Source: Porphyromonas gingivalis ATCC 33277 (GTDB lineage Bacteria; Bacteroidota; Bacteroidia; Bacteroidales; Porphyromonadaceae). From it: 64,000 nt of DNA. The DNA is taken from NCBI RefSeq assembly GCF_000010505.1, contig NC_010729.1, forward strand, positions 2,115,501 through 2,179,500, read 5' to 3'. How positions within the stretch are numbered: position 1 is the first letter of the stretch; the number at the start of each line of letters is the position of its first letter. Below are positions 28,268 through 37,443 of the stretch, in pieces. Made by a program: the position numbers and the translations under genes. A model generated the notes under the pieces. It saw only the letters and a program-made list of their open reading frames with translations. It was not told where the DNA came from and did no database searches.

Positions 28268-28867
28268 TCATATCTGCATCAGTGCTCGCCAGCCGGCCGT
28301 ACCGAAAGCGATATATTCGGACAGACCTTGATTTATCTCCTCCTCGGTATGAATCTCATTTGTTATTATCTCGATGAAAACATTGACCCACCACGCGGCC
28401 CCCAATCGGATAAAGAAGGGGCTTACCTCGGTGTTGGCATGTGGGTATTTTTCTTTGAAGAGCTGCAGATAGTTTTCGCCGGATCGTATTTGTCTGCTGA
28501 TGACCTGATCCTTGAAGTGCTCCAACGACGAGCCCCCGGACTGCAAGAGCAGGAGCTTCAGCTCAGCCCGAAACTGCCGGGCAAACTGCATGAACTCCTT
28601 TGTCGTCTCTTCGCGGAACTTTTCAGGCATGAGCATATAGACGTCCATATTGTGCTCACTGTTGTGACCTTCCATTATCCGCCCGAATTCATCCAAGAGA
28701 GGTTGAAGCACAGCCCTGAAGAGGCTGTCCTTGTGCTCGAAGTAGTTGTATATATTGCTCACGGCTACTCCCGATTCGCGAGCGATGGTTCGGAGAGAAG
28801 CATCTCGGAAACCATTGACCATAAATTCCTCTCGTGCAGCTCGCAAGATTCTGGCACGAGCATCCAT
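28268..28867 (-). CDS. TetR-family transcriptional regulator
   Basis: A 199-residue regulator. The N-terminal helix-turn-helix is complete (ARILRAAREEFMVNGFRDAS then LRTIARESGVAVSNIYNYFE, about residues 4-45). The C-terminal ligand-binding domain is divergent. I start at the ATG at 28867, since the upstream in-frame extension contains IS-like sequence. It is the first gene of the export operon and most likely represses it; no operator palindrome was identified with confidence. Confidence 0.85.
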   Translation of the reverse strand: MDARARILRAAREEFMVNGFRDASLRTIARESGVAVSNIYNYFEHKDSLFRAVLQPLLDEFGRIMEGHNSEHNMDVYMLMPEKFREETTKEFMQFARQFRAELKLLLLQSGGSSLEHFKDQVISRQIRSGENYLQLFKEKYPHANTEVSPFFIRLGAAWWVNVFIEIITNEIHTEEEINQGLSEYIAFGTAGWRALMQI

Positions 28868-29309
28868 CTCGTTTTTTGTCCTCGTCAATTTGATCTCATT
28901 ATTGGTACATGACAAAGGAACAAAGCCTGAACAGTGTTCACAATCCCGTTTTTTAGGTAAAATCGAGCATGAAAGCGGCTGAAAGCTAACAACAAATCGG
29001 CAAAACGGCTGTTCATACCGATCTGTACACCAATCATTTCTGATGTGTACGGGAAAAAAGTTGATACTCAGAAAGGTCAAAAAATCAGTAATCGTGTCGA
29101 AACATTTGACCGATTCCGAGCGTCTTCACATTTTGAGACTGTTGCACAATAACCTCCCCCCTCTCTCATATCGATCAAGACAGACACAAGCATTGATTTG
29201 ACGAAGAAAGGAGAGCTTCATGCGGTCTCTCTGCAAACCTCAAGTAATCTGAAAAACACTTAAGAATCAGCTCTGCGGCAAAAGACTTCAATGAAAGTCC
29301 TATAAAATA

Positions 29310-29548
29310 ACGCCAGTTCGATCTAAGCGAACATACCATAAAAATAACAAGTAGCTGTAAATCATACTCTTTTGTGATTCTCCGGCTGCATAATGATCGG
29401 GAAGAAGGGGCGGCTTCTAAGTCATTGGGTTTCAGATGTAGATAAAAAGCCATCTGAAAGCAATATAAGTGCCTGAAAAACACTGTGTGGAAAATAAAAC
29501 ACACTAATAACCAATGTGTTGTGCCATTTCTTTATATCGAACTCACGT
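29310..29548. mobile_element. 239-bp MITE-like element with IS982-related ends
   Basis: The left end ACGCCAGTTCGATCTAAGCG differs at one base from the IS982 copies' right terminus, and the right end ATCGAACTCACGT is its imperfect inverse. The length between the ends is 239 bp, with no transposase. It fits a miniature inverted-repeat element mobilised by the IS982-family transposase. I recall a P. gingivalis element called MITE239 but cannot confirm identity. Confidence 0.6.
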
Positions 29549-29557
29549 TAAGAAAAG

Positions 29558-29710
29558 ACCAATGGTCATATCGCAAAAATGCCGTACAATGGTCTCTAAT
29601 AAGCCCCTGGGCGATGTTGTACTTCTTCTCGATGGCATACTTGCTCCGGGGCTGCCGAGGTATTCTTCCACAATGTGAAGACGCTCGGAATCGGTCAAAT
29701 GTTTCGACAT
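29558..29710 (-). pseudogene. N-terminal fragment of an IS3-type transposase OrfA
   Basis: The reverse strand starts MSKHLTDSERLHIVEEYLGS then PGASMPSRRSTTSP, like the beginning of IS3-family OrfA proteins. It is truncated near the MITE-like element and has no catalytic part. Confidence 0.5.
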
Positions 29711-29779
29711 GATTACTGTTTTTTTTGACCTCTCCGATTCCGTACACGTCAGTTCGTAAAAATGGCGGTTTAGCGTTTG

Positions 29780-29840
29780 GAAAAACGTGGCTCGGGAATT
29801 TTTTCGTTTTGGTTCGGGAAGTAAAAATTTTACGCGCCAC
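29780..29840. repeat. Partial dispersed repeat, inverse orientation
   Basis: This stretch is the reverse complement of the hairpin core of the 166-bp repeat at 13646-13705, sharing GTTTTGGTTCGGGAAGT and the flanking GC-rich arms, with several changes. Confidence 0.55.
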
Positions 29841-29929
29841 AACGGAAAAATTCTCGCTCGTGAATCTCAGAAAACTCGAACCGCATTCCGGCCAATTCCG
29901 GAACCAAATTCGTGAGGAATCTGCTTACA

Positions 29930-30999
29930 ACGTCAGTTCGACGTAAGAAAACGCCAATGGATTTGTTTTCTGATTAGTGGTAAACGCCCAAAGAACGTGG
30001 GCATTATGCTTGAAAAAGTAGCGAATTATTTGTATCTTAGCAGTTGATAATCAATAAGATACGAACAAACAAAACGCTACTTTATGAAGACAAATATAGT
30101 TGATGTTTTTTGCATCATAGATGATTTCTCCAAGCTTTTTGATGAAACAATCAAGAAAAAGACCCTCGAAGAGGAAGACAAAAAACGCAGGAATAGAAAG
30201 TTTAAGATGTCGGACAGTGAGGTCATGACCATCCTGATCCTGTTTCATCTGTCAAGATACCGAGATTTGAAAGCTTTTTATCTTCAATACATCACCCACT
30301 CGTGTCGATCCGAGTTCCCACATCTTGTCTCTTATAATCGCTTTGTGGAGCTGCAAAGCAGGGTAGGTTTCAAGCTGATAGCATTTCTCAATATGTGTTG
30401 TTTGGGTCAATGTACAGGCATCTCTTTCATCGATTCCACCCCATTGAAGGCTTGTCATATCAAACGAGCTCATGGGCATAGGACAATGAGGGGATGGGCT
30501 CAAAAAGGCAAAAGCACCATGGGTTGGTTTTATGGATTCAAGCTACATATTGTTATCAACGACAGGGGTGAAATCATCAACTATCAAATCACACCGGGCA
30601 ATTGTGATGACAGAGAACCTCTGAAAGACGGAACATTCACCAAGAATCTTTTTGGCAAACTCATTGCCGATAGAGGCTACATTTCCCAAAACCTTTTTGA
30701 CCGGCTCTTTGTCGATGACATCCACATGATAACCAAAATCAAAAAGAACATGAAGAACTCCCTGATGCATCTATATGACAAAGTTTTATTGAGAAAGAGA
30801 GCCCTGATCGAAACAGTCAATGATATGCTCAAAAATGTCTGTCAGATAGAGCACACGAGACATCGCAGTGTCAACAATTTTGTCACCAACCTGATCTCCG
30901 GTATCATCGCTTACAACATCCTGCCTAAAAAGCCTGAACTCAATATTGAAATCATCAGAAACCCAAACTTTCCTATTTGTGCTTAGATCGAACTGACGT
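29930..30999 (+). mobile_element. IS982-family insertion sequence, copy 3
   Basis: A complete 1070-bp copy in direct orientation to copy 1. Its right flank TAATAAC (31000-31006) repeats the left flank of copy 1. Its own left flank (GCTTACA) does not match. Copies 1 and 3 therefore bracket a 16.85-kb unit inserted into one CRISPR spacer. Confidence 0.92.
30084..30986 (+). CDS. IS982-family transposase, copy 3
   Basis: An intact 300-residue DDE transposase. It differs from copy 2 at two positions I can see (DETIKKK, and the C-terminal PNFPICA), so it is not an assembly duplicate. Confidence 0.92.
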   Translation: MKTNIVDVFCIIDDFSKLFDETIKKKTLEEEDKKRRNRKFKMSDSEVMTILILFHLSRYRDLKAFYLQYITHSCRSEFPHLVSYNRFVELQSRVGFKLIAFLNMCCLGQCTGISFIDSTPLKACHIKRAHGHRTMRGWAQKGKSTMGWFYGFKLHIVINDRGEIINYQITPGNCDDREPLKDGTFTKNLFGKLIADRGYISQNLFDRLFVDDIHMITKIKKNMKNSLMHLYDKVLLRKRALIETVNDMLKNVCQIEHTRHRSVNNFVTNLISGIIAYNILPKKPELNIEIIRNPNFPICA

Positions 31000-31006
31000 T
31001 AATAAC

Positions 31007-31056
31007 AGTATTGTTTATTGTCTTAATAGCCTTACGGACTGTGTATGTATAGTGAG
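31007..31056 (-). CRISPR. Leader-proximal remnant of the CRISPR array (13 nt of spacer plus one repeat)
   Basis: A single repeat at 31020-31056 is identical in all 37 bp to those at 14020 and 14092. It is preceded on the plus strand by AGTATTGTTTATT, the missing end of the spacer that begins at 14129. Joined, the spacer is 36 nt with the 7-bp duplication TAATAAC counted once. With the inferred minus-strand transcription this is the first repeat after the leader, so transcription now runs from 13 nt of spacer straight into the IS. Confidence 0.88.
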
Positions 31057-31457
31057 TACTTGAGCGACTGCAAGTTACGAATAATCCCAAACGTAACGCA
31101 TTGGCAGAGAACGATTCTATTTTTTTCGAAAATACAAGTTGAGAAATGCAGCTACAACACTATTTTTGCAGTTGAGCTGATTATATCTCATTGATATACA
31201 ATGAGATTACCTGATTTTCTGTTTTCGAAAATAAGAAAGAGGGAGCCTTCGTTTTTTAGATTTTCGAAAAATAGAGAAAGACACCGTTTGATAATCAAAC
31301 ACTTACAAATAGCGAAAAGCCTCTATTTTTCGAAAATAAAAGTCCCAATTCTCCTTTTCTCCTATTTTCGAAAAACAGGAGAAAAGAGTTGTTCTTGCAA
31401 CCGACTGATAATCAATACGTCAAAGAGCGATGTGAGGTTCGATTTTTTTCGAAAAAA
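31057..31457 (-). promoter_or_regulatory. Probable CRISPR leader with six TTTTCGAAAA palindromes
   Basis: A 401-bp AT-rich interval between the end of cas2 and the first repeat, without a gene. The 10-bp palindrome TTTTCGAAAA occurs at 31123, 31222, 31261, 31327, 31375 and 31446. Two of the intervals also share TGATAATCAA (near 31289 and 31405). Position and composition fit a leader; the palindromes may be binding sites for a regulator or an integration host protein. Assignment as leader is inference from position and repeat orientation. Confidence 0.6.
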
Positions 31458-31748
31458 CTAAACCACAATACTTTTCCTTTTTCTCCGGCTCTTAGGGAGG
31501 GTCGGATGTCCGCTCATCCAAGCAGCGGTGTAACAATGCTGACAGAGAGGAAGAAAAAACACCTTGTCTCTCTTGGCTGTCTCTGAGGTAACAGCCTCTA
31601 CCAACTTGTCCATTGTCAGCTCTCGCAGGCTGCAGATGAATACCGACTTATTGATGCGTATACCGCACTGCTCCAATATCCGTGCAACCTTACGTCTTCG
31701 CCTGTTGGAGGATATGTCGTACGCAACCAGCAGTTTTTTGTCATTCAT
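31458..31748 (-). CDS. cas2: CRISPR-associated endoribonuclease/adaptation protein Cas2
   Basis: A 96-residue Cas2. The N-terminal strand with the conserved Asp is LLVAYDISSNRRRRK, followed by RILEQCGIRINKSVFIC as in the family's ferredoxin-like fold. Cas2 works with Cas1 as the integrase scaffold. Full length and apparently intact, but its Cas1 partner is split. It begins 19 bp after the Cas1 stop and is the last gene of the operon. Confidence 0.9.
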   Translation of the reverse strand: MNDKKLLVAYDISSNRRRRKVARILEQCGIRINKSVFICSLRELTMDKLVEAVTSETAKRDKVFFLPLCQHCYTAAWMSGHPTLPKSRRKRKSIVV

Positions 31749-31767
31749 AGCTTTTCCCGCTCTCGGT

Positions 31768-32581
31768 CTACCATTTAGGGGTATAGAATTTGATGCGCTT
31801 CACCTTGCCACAGCAAAAAGCTCTCACATCTTTGGTTTGCAACTTCATAATATCGGAGAAAAGCTTTTCCCCGGATCGATAGTATTCGGTAGCAAACCAG
31901 CGTTCGTTTATCTTCGATATAATGCGACTGCGTGTAGGCATATCCAACAGCCCTTTGTTATTCTGCCCCACATCTTCCCCCTTGGCCAGTAGGGCCAGGA
32001 TGCTCCTATCGACGACAAAGGCCCGGTATTGCTCCATGAGATCGAAACACAGGGCCGGTTTATTGTCTTGCGTGCTGTGCAGGATACCGATATTCGGGTT
32101 GAGCTGCCAAAGGTCTATTGTCTTCATCACATAGCTCCGGAGGATAGCGTAGCCATAGTTTAGCATCTGATTGACCAATCCCTCGGCTCCCTTATGCTCT
32201 CTCCCTTCAAATTCATGCCCGGAGCGATGCACCAGCAGGGCAAATGCCCTCCAATAGACTTGTGCGCAGCGGGCTTCATGAAGCATGGCATGCTGTCGGA
32301 AGTCCGCAAGGGAGTTGCCCTCCGCTATGGGTATACCTTCCAGCTGCTTTAGCTCGGCGATAGCGTTGGAGAGAGGCTCTTTCAGCTCTTTGTCATGGCG
32401 ATAATACTTATGGTAGTAGCGCAGGAGTTTGCCCTGATTGCGAACCTTGTTCTTGATAAGAGTAAGGATGAACTCTCGCTTTTTCTCTTCGCTCAGGCGC
32501 ATCTGGGCCTCCATCACGGAAGGCAAGATGGTATTCATGCCGTTGAGAGAGGCATAGGCCTGGCCCGTTGCATTGTAGAAT
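31768..32581 (-). pseudogene. cas1: C-terminal catalytic part of Cas1 (from a Cas6-RT-Cas1 fusion), severed by IS1126
   Basis: The frame is open from the IS edge (FYNATGQAYASLNGMN) to 31768; the first ATG inside is at 32538. All three expected metal ligands of Cas1 appear to be here: Glu in GAEGLVNQMLNYGY, His in NIGILHSTQ, and Asp in LCFDLMEQYR. It is cut off from the Cas1 N-terminal beta domain, which remains on the fragment at 33919-36207. Removing the IS and one AGAAT joins the halves in frame (NIRVIF-YNATGQ), giving one protein of 1031 residues. If translated alone from 32538 it would lack the dimerisation domain, so spacer integration is probably lost. Confidence 0.88.
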
Positions 32582-33920
32582 GAGACCTTTGAAAAATAAG
32601 GAGATGGAGGGAAGAGGAGTTCTTGGCATAAAAGGAGCGAGTGAAAGGGGTGGCAGTAAGGAGTGAAAGTAGTTGTAAATCCCCCCTTTGAGGAGCTACT
32701 TGTACGAGCTCCTCAAGGGTGGTTATGCCTTATCCTACGGATGAGGACATAATTATCCCCGGGGTTCTGTATAAATTAAAGGCGATGCTTTCAAGAATGT
32801 TTTGAGTATGGGTCTTGGCAAGTCCCCGGTATCGACATCGTCCGCCATGAAACCACCGGCGAATACTGCCAAAGGTGCGTTCGATGGTGCTCCGTATCGG
32901 ACCGATTGCTTTGTTTCGTTGCTTCTCTTCCTCGGTCAATGCCCTGTTGCATTGTGCCTTGTGCATGATGCCGTCTTGAAGGTGATGGGTTTGCAGGTAG
33001 GAACGATTTTCCCCGCAAGCATATCCTTTGTCCGCCAAGACGGCTGTGCCTTGAGGTATGTTTGCACCCTCCAATAGCGGAATAAACTCCTTTGTGTCAC
33101 TGCGGTTCGCTGCTGTCGTTATCACCTTTTGAACAATGCCTTGAACATTGGTCAGACAATGCTTTTTGTATCCGTAGTGATAACGCTTTTGTTTGTACAC
33201 CCAACGGGCTTCTTCATCCGTCCCTTTACGTTGACGGACAACCTGTTTTTGATAATCCTCCTCTGCCTCTTTTTCCGCCTCGCTCCGATTGTCTTCTCTG
33301 TCGTCTGCGACTTCAATCGTAATGCTTCCGTTGGGTTTATGCGGCGTCTCCACAAGGCTTGCATCCACAAGCACCCCTTCCCTGACCGAAATGTGATGGC
33401 GGGAAAGTTGTTTGTTAAACTGCGCCAATAGTTTGTCCATGAGACCCAACTCTGTCAGTGCCGAACGAAATCGACTGATGGTGCTGTGGTCGGGAGATAC
33501 CTCTTCCATCTTCAGCCCCAAGAATCGGGAAAAGGTGATTGAATCATTGATGCGCTCCTCCAAAGCACAATCACTGAGGTTGTACCATGTCTCCAAAAGC
33601 AACATCTTGAATAAGAGAATCACGTCATAAGCCGGGGCGCCGATGGCATTTTGTCGCTTCGTGTATTTCTTGTTGATCAGCGTCCTGATCGGACGCCAAT
33701 CGATAAGCGTGTCAACCTGATTGAGGAAGTCGTTTTGTGCTTTGCGATAACGCTTTGAAAGGAGTGCGTCTGCAAATGTTACATGCTCATCGGTATTCTT
33801 GGATTGGTATGCCATGGGAGGAATATTATGCTGTTTTTAATGCTCAAATATACAAAATAACTCCCTATTATACAATGAATTAATAAACAAAATACACACC
33901 AATCGCCGTGCAAAGGTCTC
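32582..33920 (-). mobile_element. IS5-family insertion sequence (IS1126/ISPg1-like), copy B
   Basis: A complete 1339-bp copy, nearly identical to the one at 2896-4234. It is flanked by the 5-bp direct repeat AGAAT (32577-32581 and 33921-33925). It interrupts the Cas6-RT-Cas1 gene within the Cas1 part, in the same orientation as the gene. Confidence 0.93.
32730..33815 (-). CDS. IS5-family DDE transposase (IS1126-like), copy B
   Basis: An intact 361-residue transposase with the same DDE residues as copy A (LVDASLVE, VLADKGYACG, IRSTIERTFG). The one difference seen is Cys instead of Arg in AQCNRAL. Confidence 0.92.
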   Translation of the reverse strand: MAYQSKNTDEHVTFADALLSKRYRKAQNDFLNQVDTLIDWRPIRTLINKKYTKRQNAIGAPAYDVILLFKMLLLETWYNLSDCALEERINDSITFSRFLGLKMEEVSPDHSTISRFRSALTELGLMDKLLAQFNKQLSRHHISVREGVLVDASLVETPHKPNGSITIEVADDREDNRSEAEKEAEEDYQKQVVRQRKGTDEEARWVYKQKRYHYGYKKHCLTNVQGIVQKVITTAANRSDTKEFIPLLEGANIPQGTAVLADKGYACGENRSYLQTHHLQDGIMHKAQCNRALTEEEKQRNKAIGPIRSTIERTFGSIRRWFHGGRCRYRGLAKTHTQNILESIAFNLYRTPGIIMSSSVG

Positions 33921-36207
33921 AGAATATGACTCTGATATTCTTCTTTCTGCAATATTTGGTGACATTACTGCTGAGAGAGACACCGTCACTGATGATGCTG
34001 ATCTGCTCTATCTGTGCAGCAGGTTGTTTGCAGATTGTCTTCCCGTACTTCCTTACGAGCACATGGTTGCGACTGATACCGATGAAAGCTCCGGGCTCGG
34101 TAACTACCAAATCGAATATCTCTCCCCTCTCTTGCAATTGTCTTTTTTGCTGCTCACGCAGGATTTCGCTCTCTTTCTTTATCGGGAAATTGTCTGCACT
34201 TGAGACCTCTGTCTGCCGCATAGCCTCTCGAAGAGTCTGTTTGGCCGTTTCCGAAGAGAGAAAGCCCAGCCGTAGAAGATTGTCCTTGGCACTTTTCCGA
34301 GCCTCGGAGGTCGGTAATGATGCGATGTAAGTGGCATAGACAGTGGCGGCAACTTCGTCAATAGCCTCTATGTCCACCTTTTCGAGCAGTTTGCGGTAGT
34401 ACTGCTCCATGCCATGGATTGTCTCCGAGAGAGCTGAGAAGTTTTCGGTGTCGCGATGGAGCGCGAGTGTGATCTTGCGTTTGAGTCCCTCCTTCTTATC
34501 TTGGCTCATACTCCTTGAGCCATCTGCACAGAACGTAATACCGAGGAAACTGAAAGAGCTTTTTATGCTCGATACCACAAAGTCCCTATTCAGCTTCAGC
34601 CCTTTGCGGTATTTCAAATGTTCGCTCAGGTCTTGGAGAGCATTTAGCGGATCTACTTTCTCCGGCAAGAAGAGTAGCAGGTCGTCGGCATAGCGGATAA
34701 ATTCGGTTGTTATATGCCCGGCAATGTAGCGATCCGTGTCTTCCAAGTAGAGGTTGGAAAGCAGAGGGGCCAGAGGGCTTCCCTGTGGGATGCCGGAGGA
34801 TGCCGGAGCATACTGCTGCTTCCGGTCCACGACTCCGGACTTCATCCAGAGGCTCAACATACGGGTAAGGAGGGGATCTTCGGTTGTTCTTTGGACTTTC
34901 TGCAATAGAGAGGGGACAGGGATAGAATCGAAGAAGTTGTCAATATCGCAACGCACCACTGTGTAGTTCTCATCCAAAGAATCCAGCAGATGCTGCACTC
35001 TACGAACGGCAGCCACAGCTCCCTTCCCCTTGCGATAGGCATAGCTCTGTGCAATGGATAAAGACTCGGTGATCGGATAGAGTATGCCGGCAAGGCTTCT
35101 CTGCAAGTGGAGATCCACTGCCGAAGGGATATGTAGCTGTCGGTAAGAGCCATCCCCCTTGGGTATGTTCACAGAGTGATAGGGCTGCGGTATATAGCTG
35201 CAAATACGTAGGGCTTCCAACAAATCTTGTCGCTCCGCTTCTGCCATGGGAAGGTCACGATCCGCAGCCAGCGAAGAGAGCCACTTACGATACAAGGTAT
35301 CGTTGCCCGGAGTGCTCTCTATCTGACCATTCCCCACGATTGTATGATTGCCTATATGCACCCAATGCGCCATCGAGAGCATAAGGGCTGCTACGGGATC
35401 GTAGGGAACACGATAGAAGAGCTGACCCAATATGCCGGACATGTCGTACTGTCTGTTTTCCTTGATAGTCGCCTTGCGTGGCATACTTATCTGGGAGTAA
35501 ATCAGCCCATCATGGTCGGGGAAAATATATCGCTCCACAGACGTCTCTCCCCTGCTCAGGTATTGCGTATATAGCTCATACAGACGCCGTGAGAGTCTAT
35601 TCATCAGACGCGAGTAGGGTATTTCAGCGGACAGTATTTGATCTACCTTGATACTGGCCGGAGACAGAAAGCGTACAGAGAGGATTTCACCCCAACGGAT
35701 TGCTTGCCGAGAGAAGAAGTCTACCGTAAGTGCTGCATCCTCTACCCTTAGCCCGGACTCGTATTTCTCTGTCGTGGGATTGTACAAGCGGTAGGAGTCG
35801 TATGTGAGATCATTTTCTCGAAAGAAGTTGTACGCCTGCCATTCCGGAAGGAAAGAGAGGAAGTCTCCGACCAGTAGAGGATCTCTCGTTACGACGGTAA
35901 TATACAGATCCAAGGCTTCGCCTGCCTCCAGAGACTTCCGAGAGGGTTTGTCGGCTCGAATGATCAGACGCGAGGTGTTGCCCGGTCCCTTGCTTTCGTC
36001 CGTGTCTTCCTCTTGTGGCTTGAATATCTGCCCATAGAGGTAGGCGTATTGCTCACTATTTTTGAGGGCATTGCCCAATGCAAACCGAGGCATGAAATAC
36101 CATTTGCGTTCGAAAGCGATAGCACGTTCGGCTCTGAAACGAACGCTAAAATGGTAGGCGGTGAAGTCCGATAAAAAGATCGGCAACGAATCTGTGGAGA
36201 GTGGCAT
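33919..36207 (-). pseudogene. Cas6-reverse transcriptase-Cas1 fusion, truncated within Cas1 by IS1126
   Basis: A 762-residue open frame. Residues 1-295 resemble Cas6, the crRNA-processing RNase, ending in a Gly-rich segment (WVHIGNHTIVGNGQIE). Residues 330-580 are a group II intron-like reverse transcriptase: palm Asp in VVRCDIDNFFDSIP (about 421), GIPQGSPLAPLLSNLYL (472-488) and the catalytic YADD at 506-509. From about 690 the Cas1 N-terminal beta domain starts (AFIGISRNHVLVRKYGK, SSNVTKYCRKKNIRVIF); a TGA made by the IS end then stops translation. The Cas6 and RT parts may still fold and process crRNA. In intact relatives such RT-Cas1 fusions acquire spacers from RNA. The gene starts 55 bp after cmr6. 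Confidence 0.88.
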
Positions 36208-36262
36208 ACAAAACTCTTTGCTGAGGAAAAACGACCCAATGGAGAGGCAACCTGCCGTAATT

Positions 36263-37009
36263 CTACTTCTCTGGTTCTACAAATTGCCCATAGCCGACAT
36301 TGGTCTTGGCCCCGAGACCAAAAGTGCAGATAATAGCTTTGAAGAGGTCTTCCTTAAAATCTGCTTTTAATCCGTTATCATTATTTCTAAGGATAAAGCG
36401 AAACTGATAGGTTACACCCGGATTGACTCTCAAGAAACGTACAGGATTAGGGTTTTGCAGAGGTGTAGGATGGTGCGTGATATAGTCCTCTCCAAAGAGT
36501 TTGTTATCTGCTTTTATCGGGATAGCATCGAGGAATATGTCTCTGTCATAAATGGAATATTCTTTTCCTACAAATACTTTCTCAATAATTTCTTCACGTG
36601 TAACTCCATTGTTGAGCTCATAATCTGCAAGAAAGTCCCACTCTTCGATGGCAGAGCGTAGCATCCCTTTGATAGAAGAACCGGGGATAACGGGCAAACC
36701 CGATGTATAATCAAAGTACATCCCAAGGTTATAAACCTCCGGTGCGTCATCTTCCTTCGGCTCGTTCTTAGGGTTGTTTATCTCGTGGTGATAGCCCACA
36801 CCACAGAGCAACCCCGGATAGCAGGTCTTCAGCTCGAAGCTCGTTACATCCTCAATATCATTTTCCTTGTCGTAGGGAGGGAGAGTAGCTCCCTTTATTA
36901 GTTTATCGTTCTTCCCTTTATTGAACGTGGAGAAGTTGGTTACAATGCCCTTGCTGTCGAGATTTATCGTATCGAAATACTCTCGATAATACCAGTGTCC
37001 GAAATTCAT
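36263..37009 (-). CDS. cmr6: Type III-B RAMP protein Cmr6
   Basis: A 248-residue RAMP-fold subunit of the Cmr effector, near the 3' end of the crRNA. Recognisable features are PVIPGSSIKGMLRSAIEEW (the RAMP helix region with SSIKG) and the terminal Gly-rich loop GLGAKTNVGYGQF. It overlaps the end of cmr5 by 4 nt (ATGA). Last intact interference gene of the operon. Confidence 0.88.
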   Translation of the reverse strand: MNFGHWYYREYFDTINLDSKGIVTNFSTFNKGKNDKLIKGATLPPYDKENDIEDVTSFELKTCYPGLLCGVGYHHEINNPKNEPKEDDAPEVYNLGMYFDYTSGLPVIPGSSIKGMLRSAIEEWDFLADYELNNGVTREEIIEKVFVGKEYSIYDRDIFLDAIPIKADNKLFGEDYITHHPTPLQNPNPVRFLRVNPGVTYQFRFILRNNDNGLKADFKEDLFKAIICTFGLGAKTNVGYGQFVEPEK

Positions 37010-37443
37010 TGCGCACCTCCTTTTTGTTGTTCTGTATTGCCTGTTTCAGACTCTTTGGCAACAAAAGTCCTAAGCGCCAGCTTGAGAGCCACCGCATACT
37101 CAAGTATTTTGCGCTCCCACTCCTTTGCTTTGGGCTTTAAGTTTTCTATCCTTCCCCCTTCTTTGCCTATTATAAGTCGGATAATGGCTGTGGAAGATTC
37201 ATCAGTCATCTTTTCCTCTCCGTCCACTGCCATATAGTATAAAGCTCTGAGCCATAGGGCTCGCTCGTCCTTGTTATAGAATATGAGCGTAGGGAGAAGT
37301 CCCGACTGAATGATATTAGGACCAAGAGCATTGATATATCCCTCGTGGACTTTCTCGAACTTCTTATCCTTGCCCACAATACCTACTCCTTCAATGGCTT
37401 GCATAGCCTTGGGGATCAAATCTTGTATGGTCTTCTTATTCAT
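37006..37443 (-). CDS. cmr5: Type III-B small subunit Cmr5
   Basis: A 145-residue, mostly helical protein between cmr4 and cmr6. This is the position and size of the Cmr5 small subunit (Cas11-like), which lines the target RNA in the backbone of the complex. IQDLIPKAMQAIEGVGIVGK is typical of the family start. It overlaps both neighbours by 4 nt. Assignment rests mainly on position, length and helical composition. Confidence 0.82.
   Translation of the reverse strand: MNKKTIQDLIPKAMQAIEGVGIVGKDKKFEKVHEGYINALGPNIIQSGLLPTLIFYNKDERALWLRALYYMAVDGEEKMTDESSTAIIRLIIGKEGGRIENLKPKAKEWERKILEYAVALKLALRTFVAKESETGNTEQQKGGAQ

Larger units (their letters stand above)
28868..29929. other. IS graveyard without an intact gene
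   Basis: About 1 kb of overlapping IS fragments. Two inverted copies of about 60 bp (29076-29133 and 29671-29735) encode the same transposase start (SKHLTDSERLHI). A MITE-like element lies at 29310-29548 and a partial dispersed repeat at 29780-29840. I see no complete gene. Confidence 0.6.

Noticed and set aside
28868-29080. N-terminal extension of the TetR regulator
   Set aside because: The added residues look like translated intergenic DNA and precede a perfect TetR helix-turn-helix start at 28867.
31123-31455. TTTTCGAAAA motifs taken as additional CRISPR repeats
   Set aside because: The spacing is irregular and the word is only 10 bp, with no resemblance to the 37-bp repeat.
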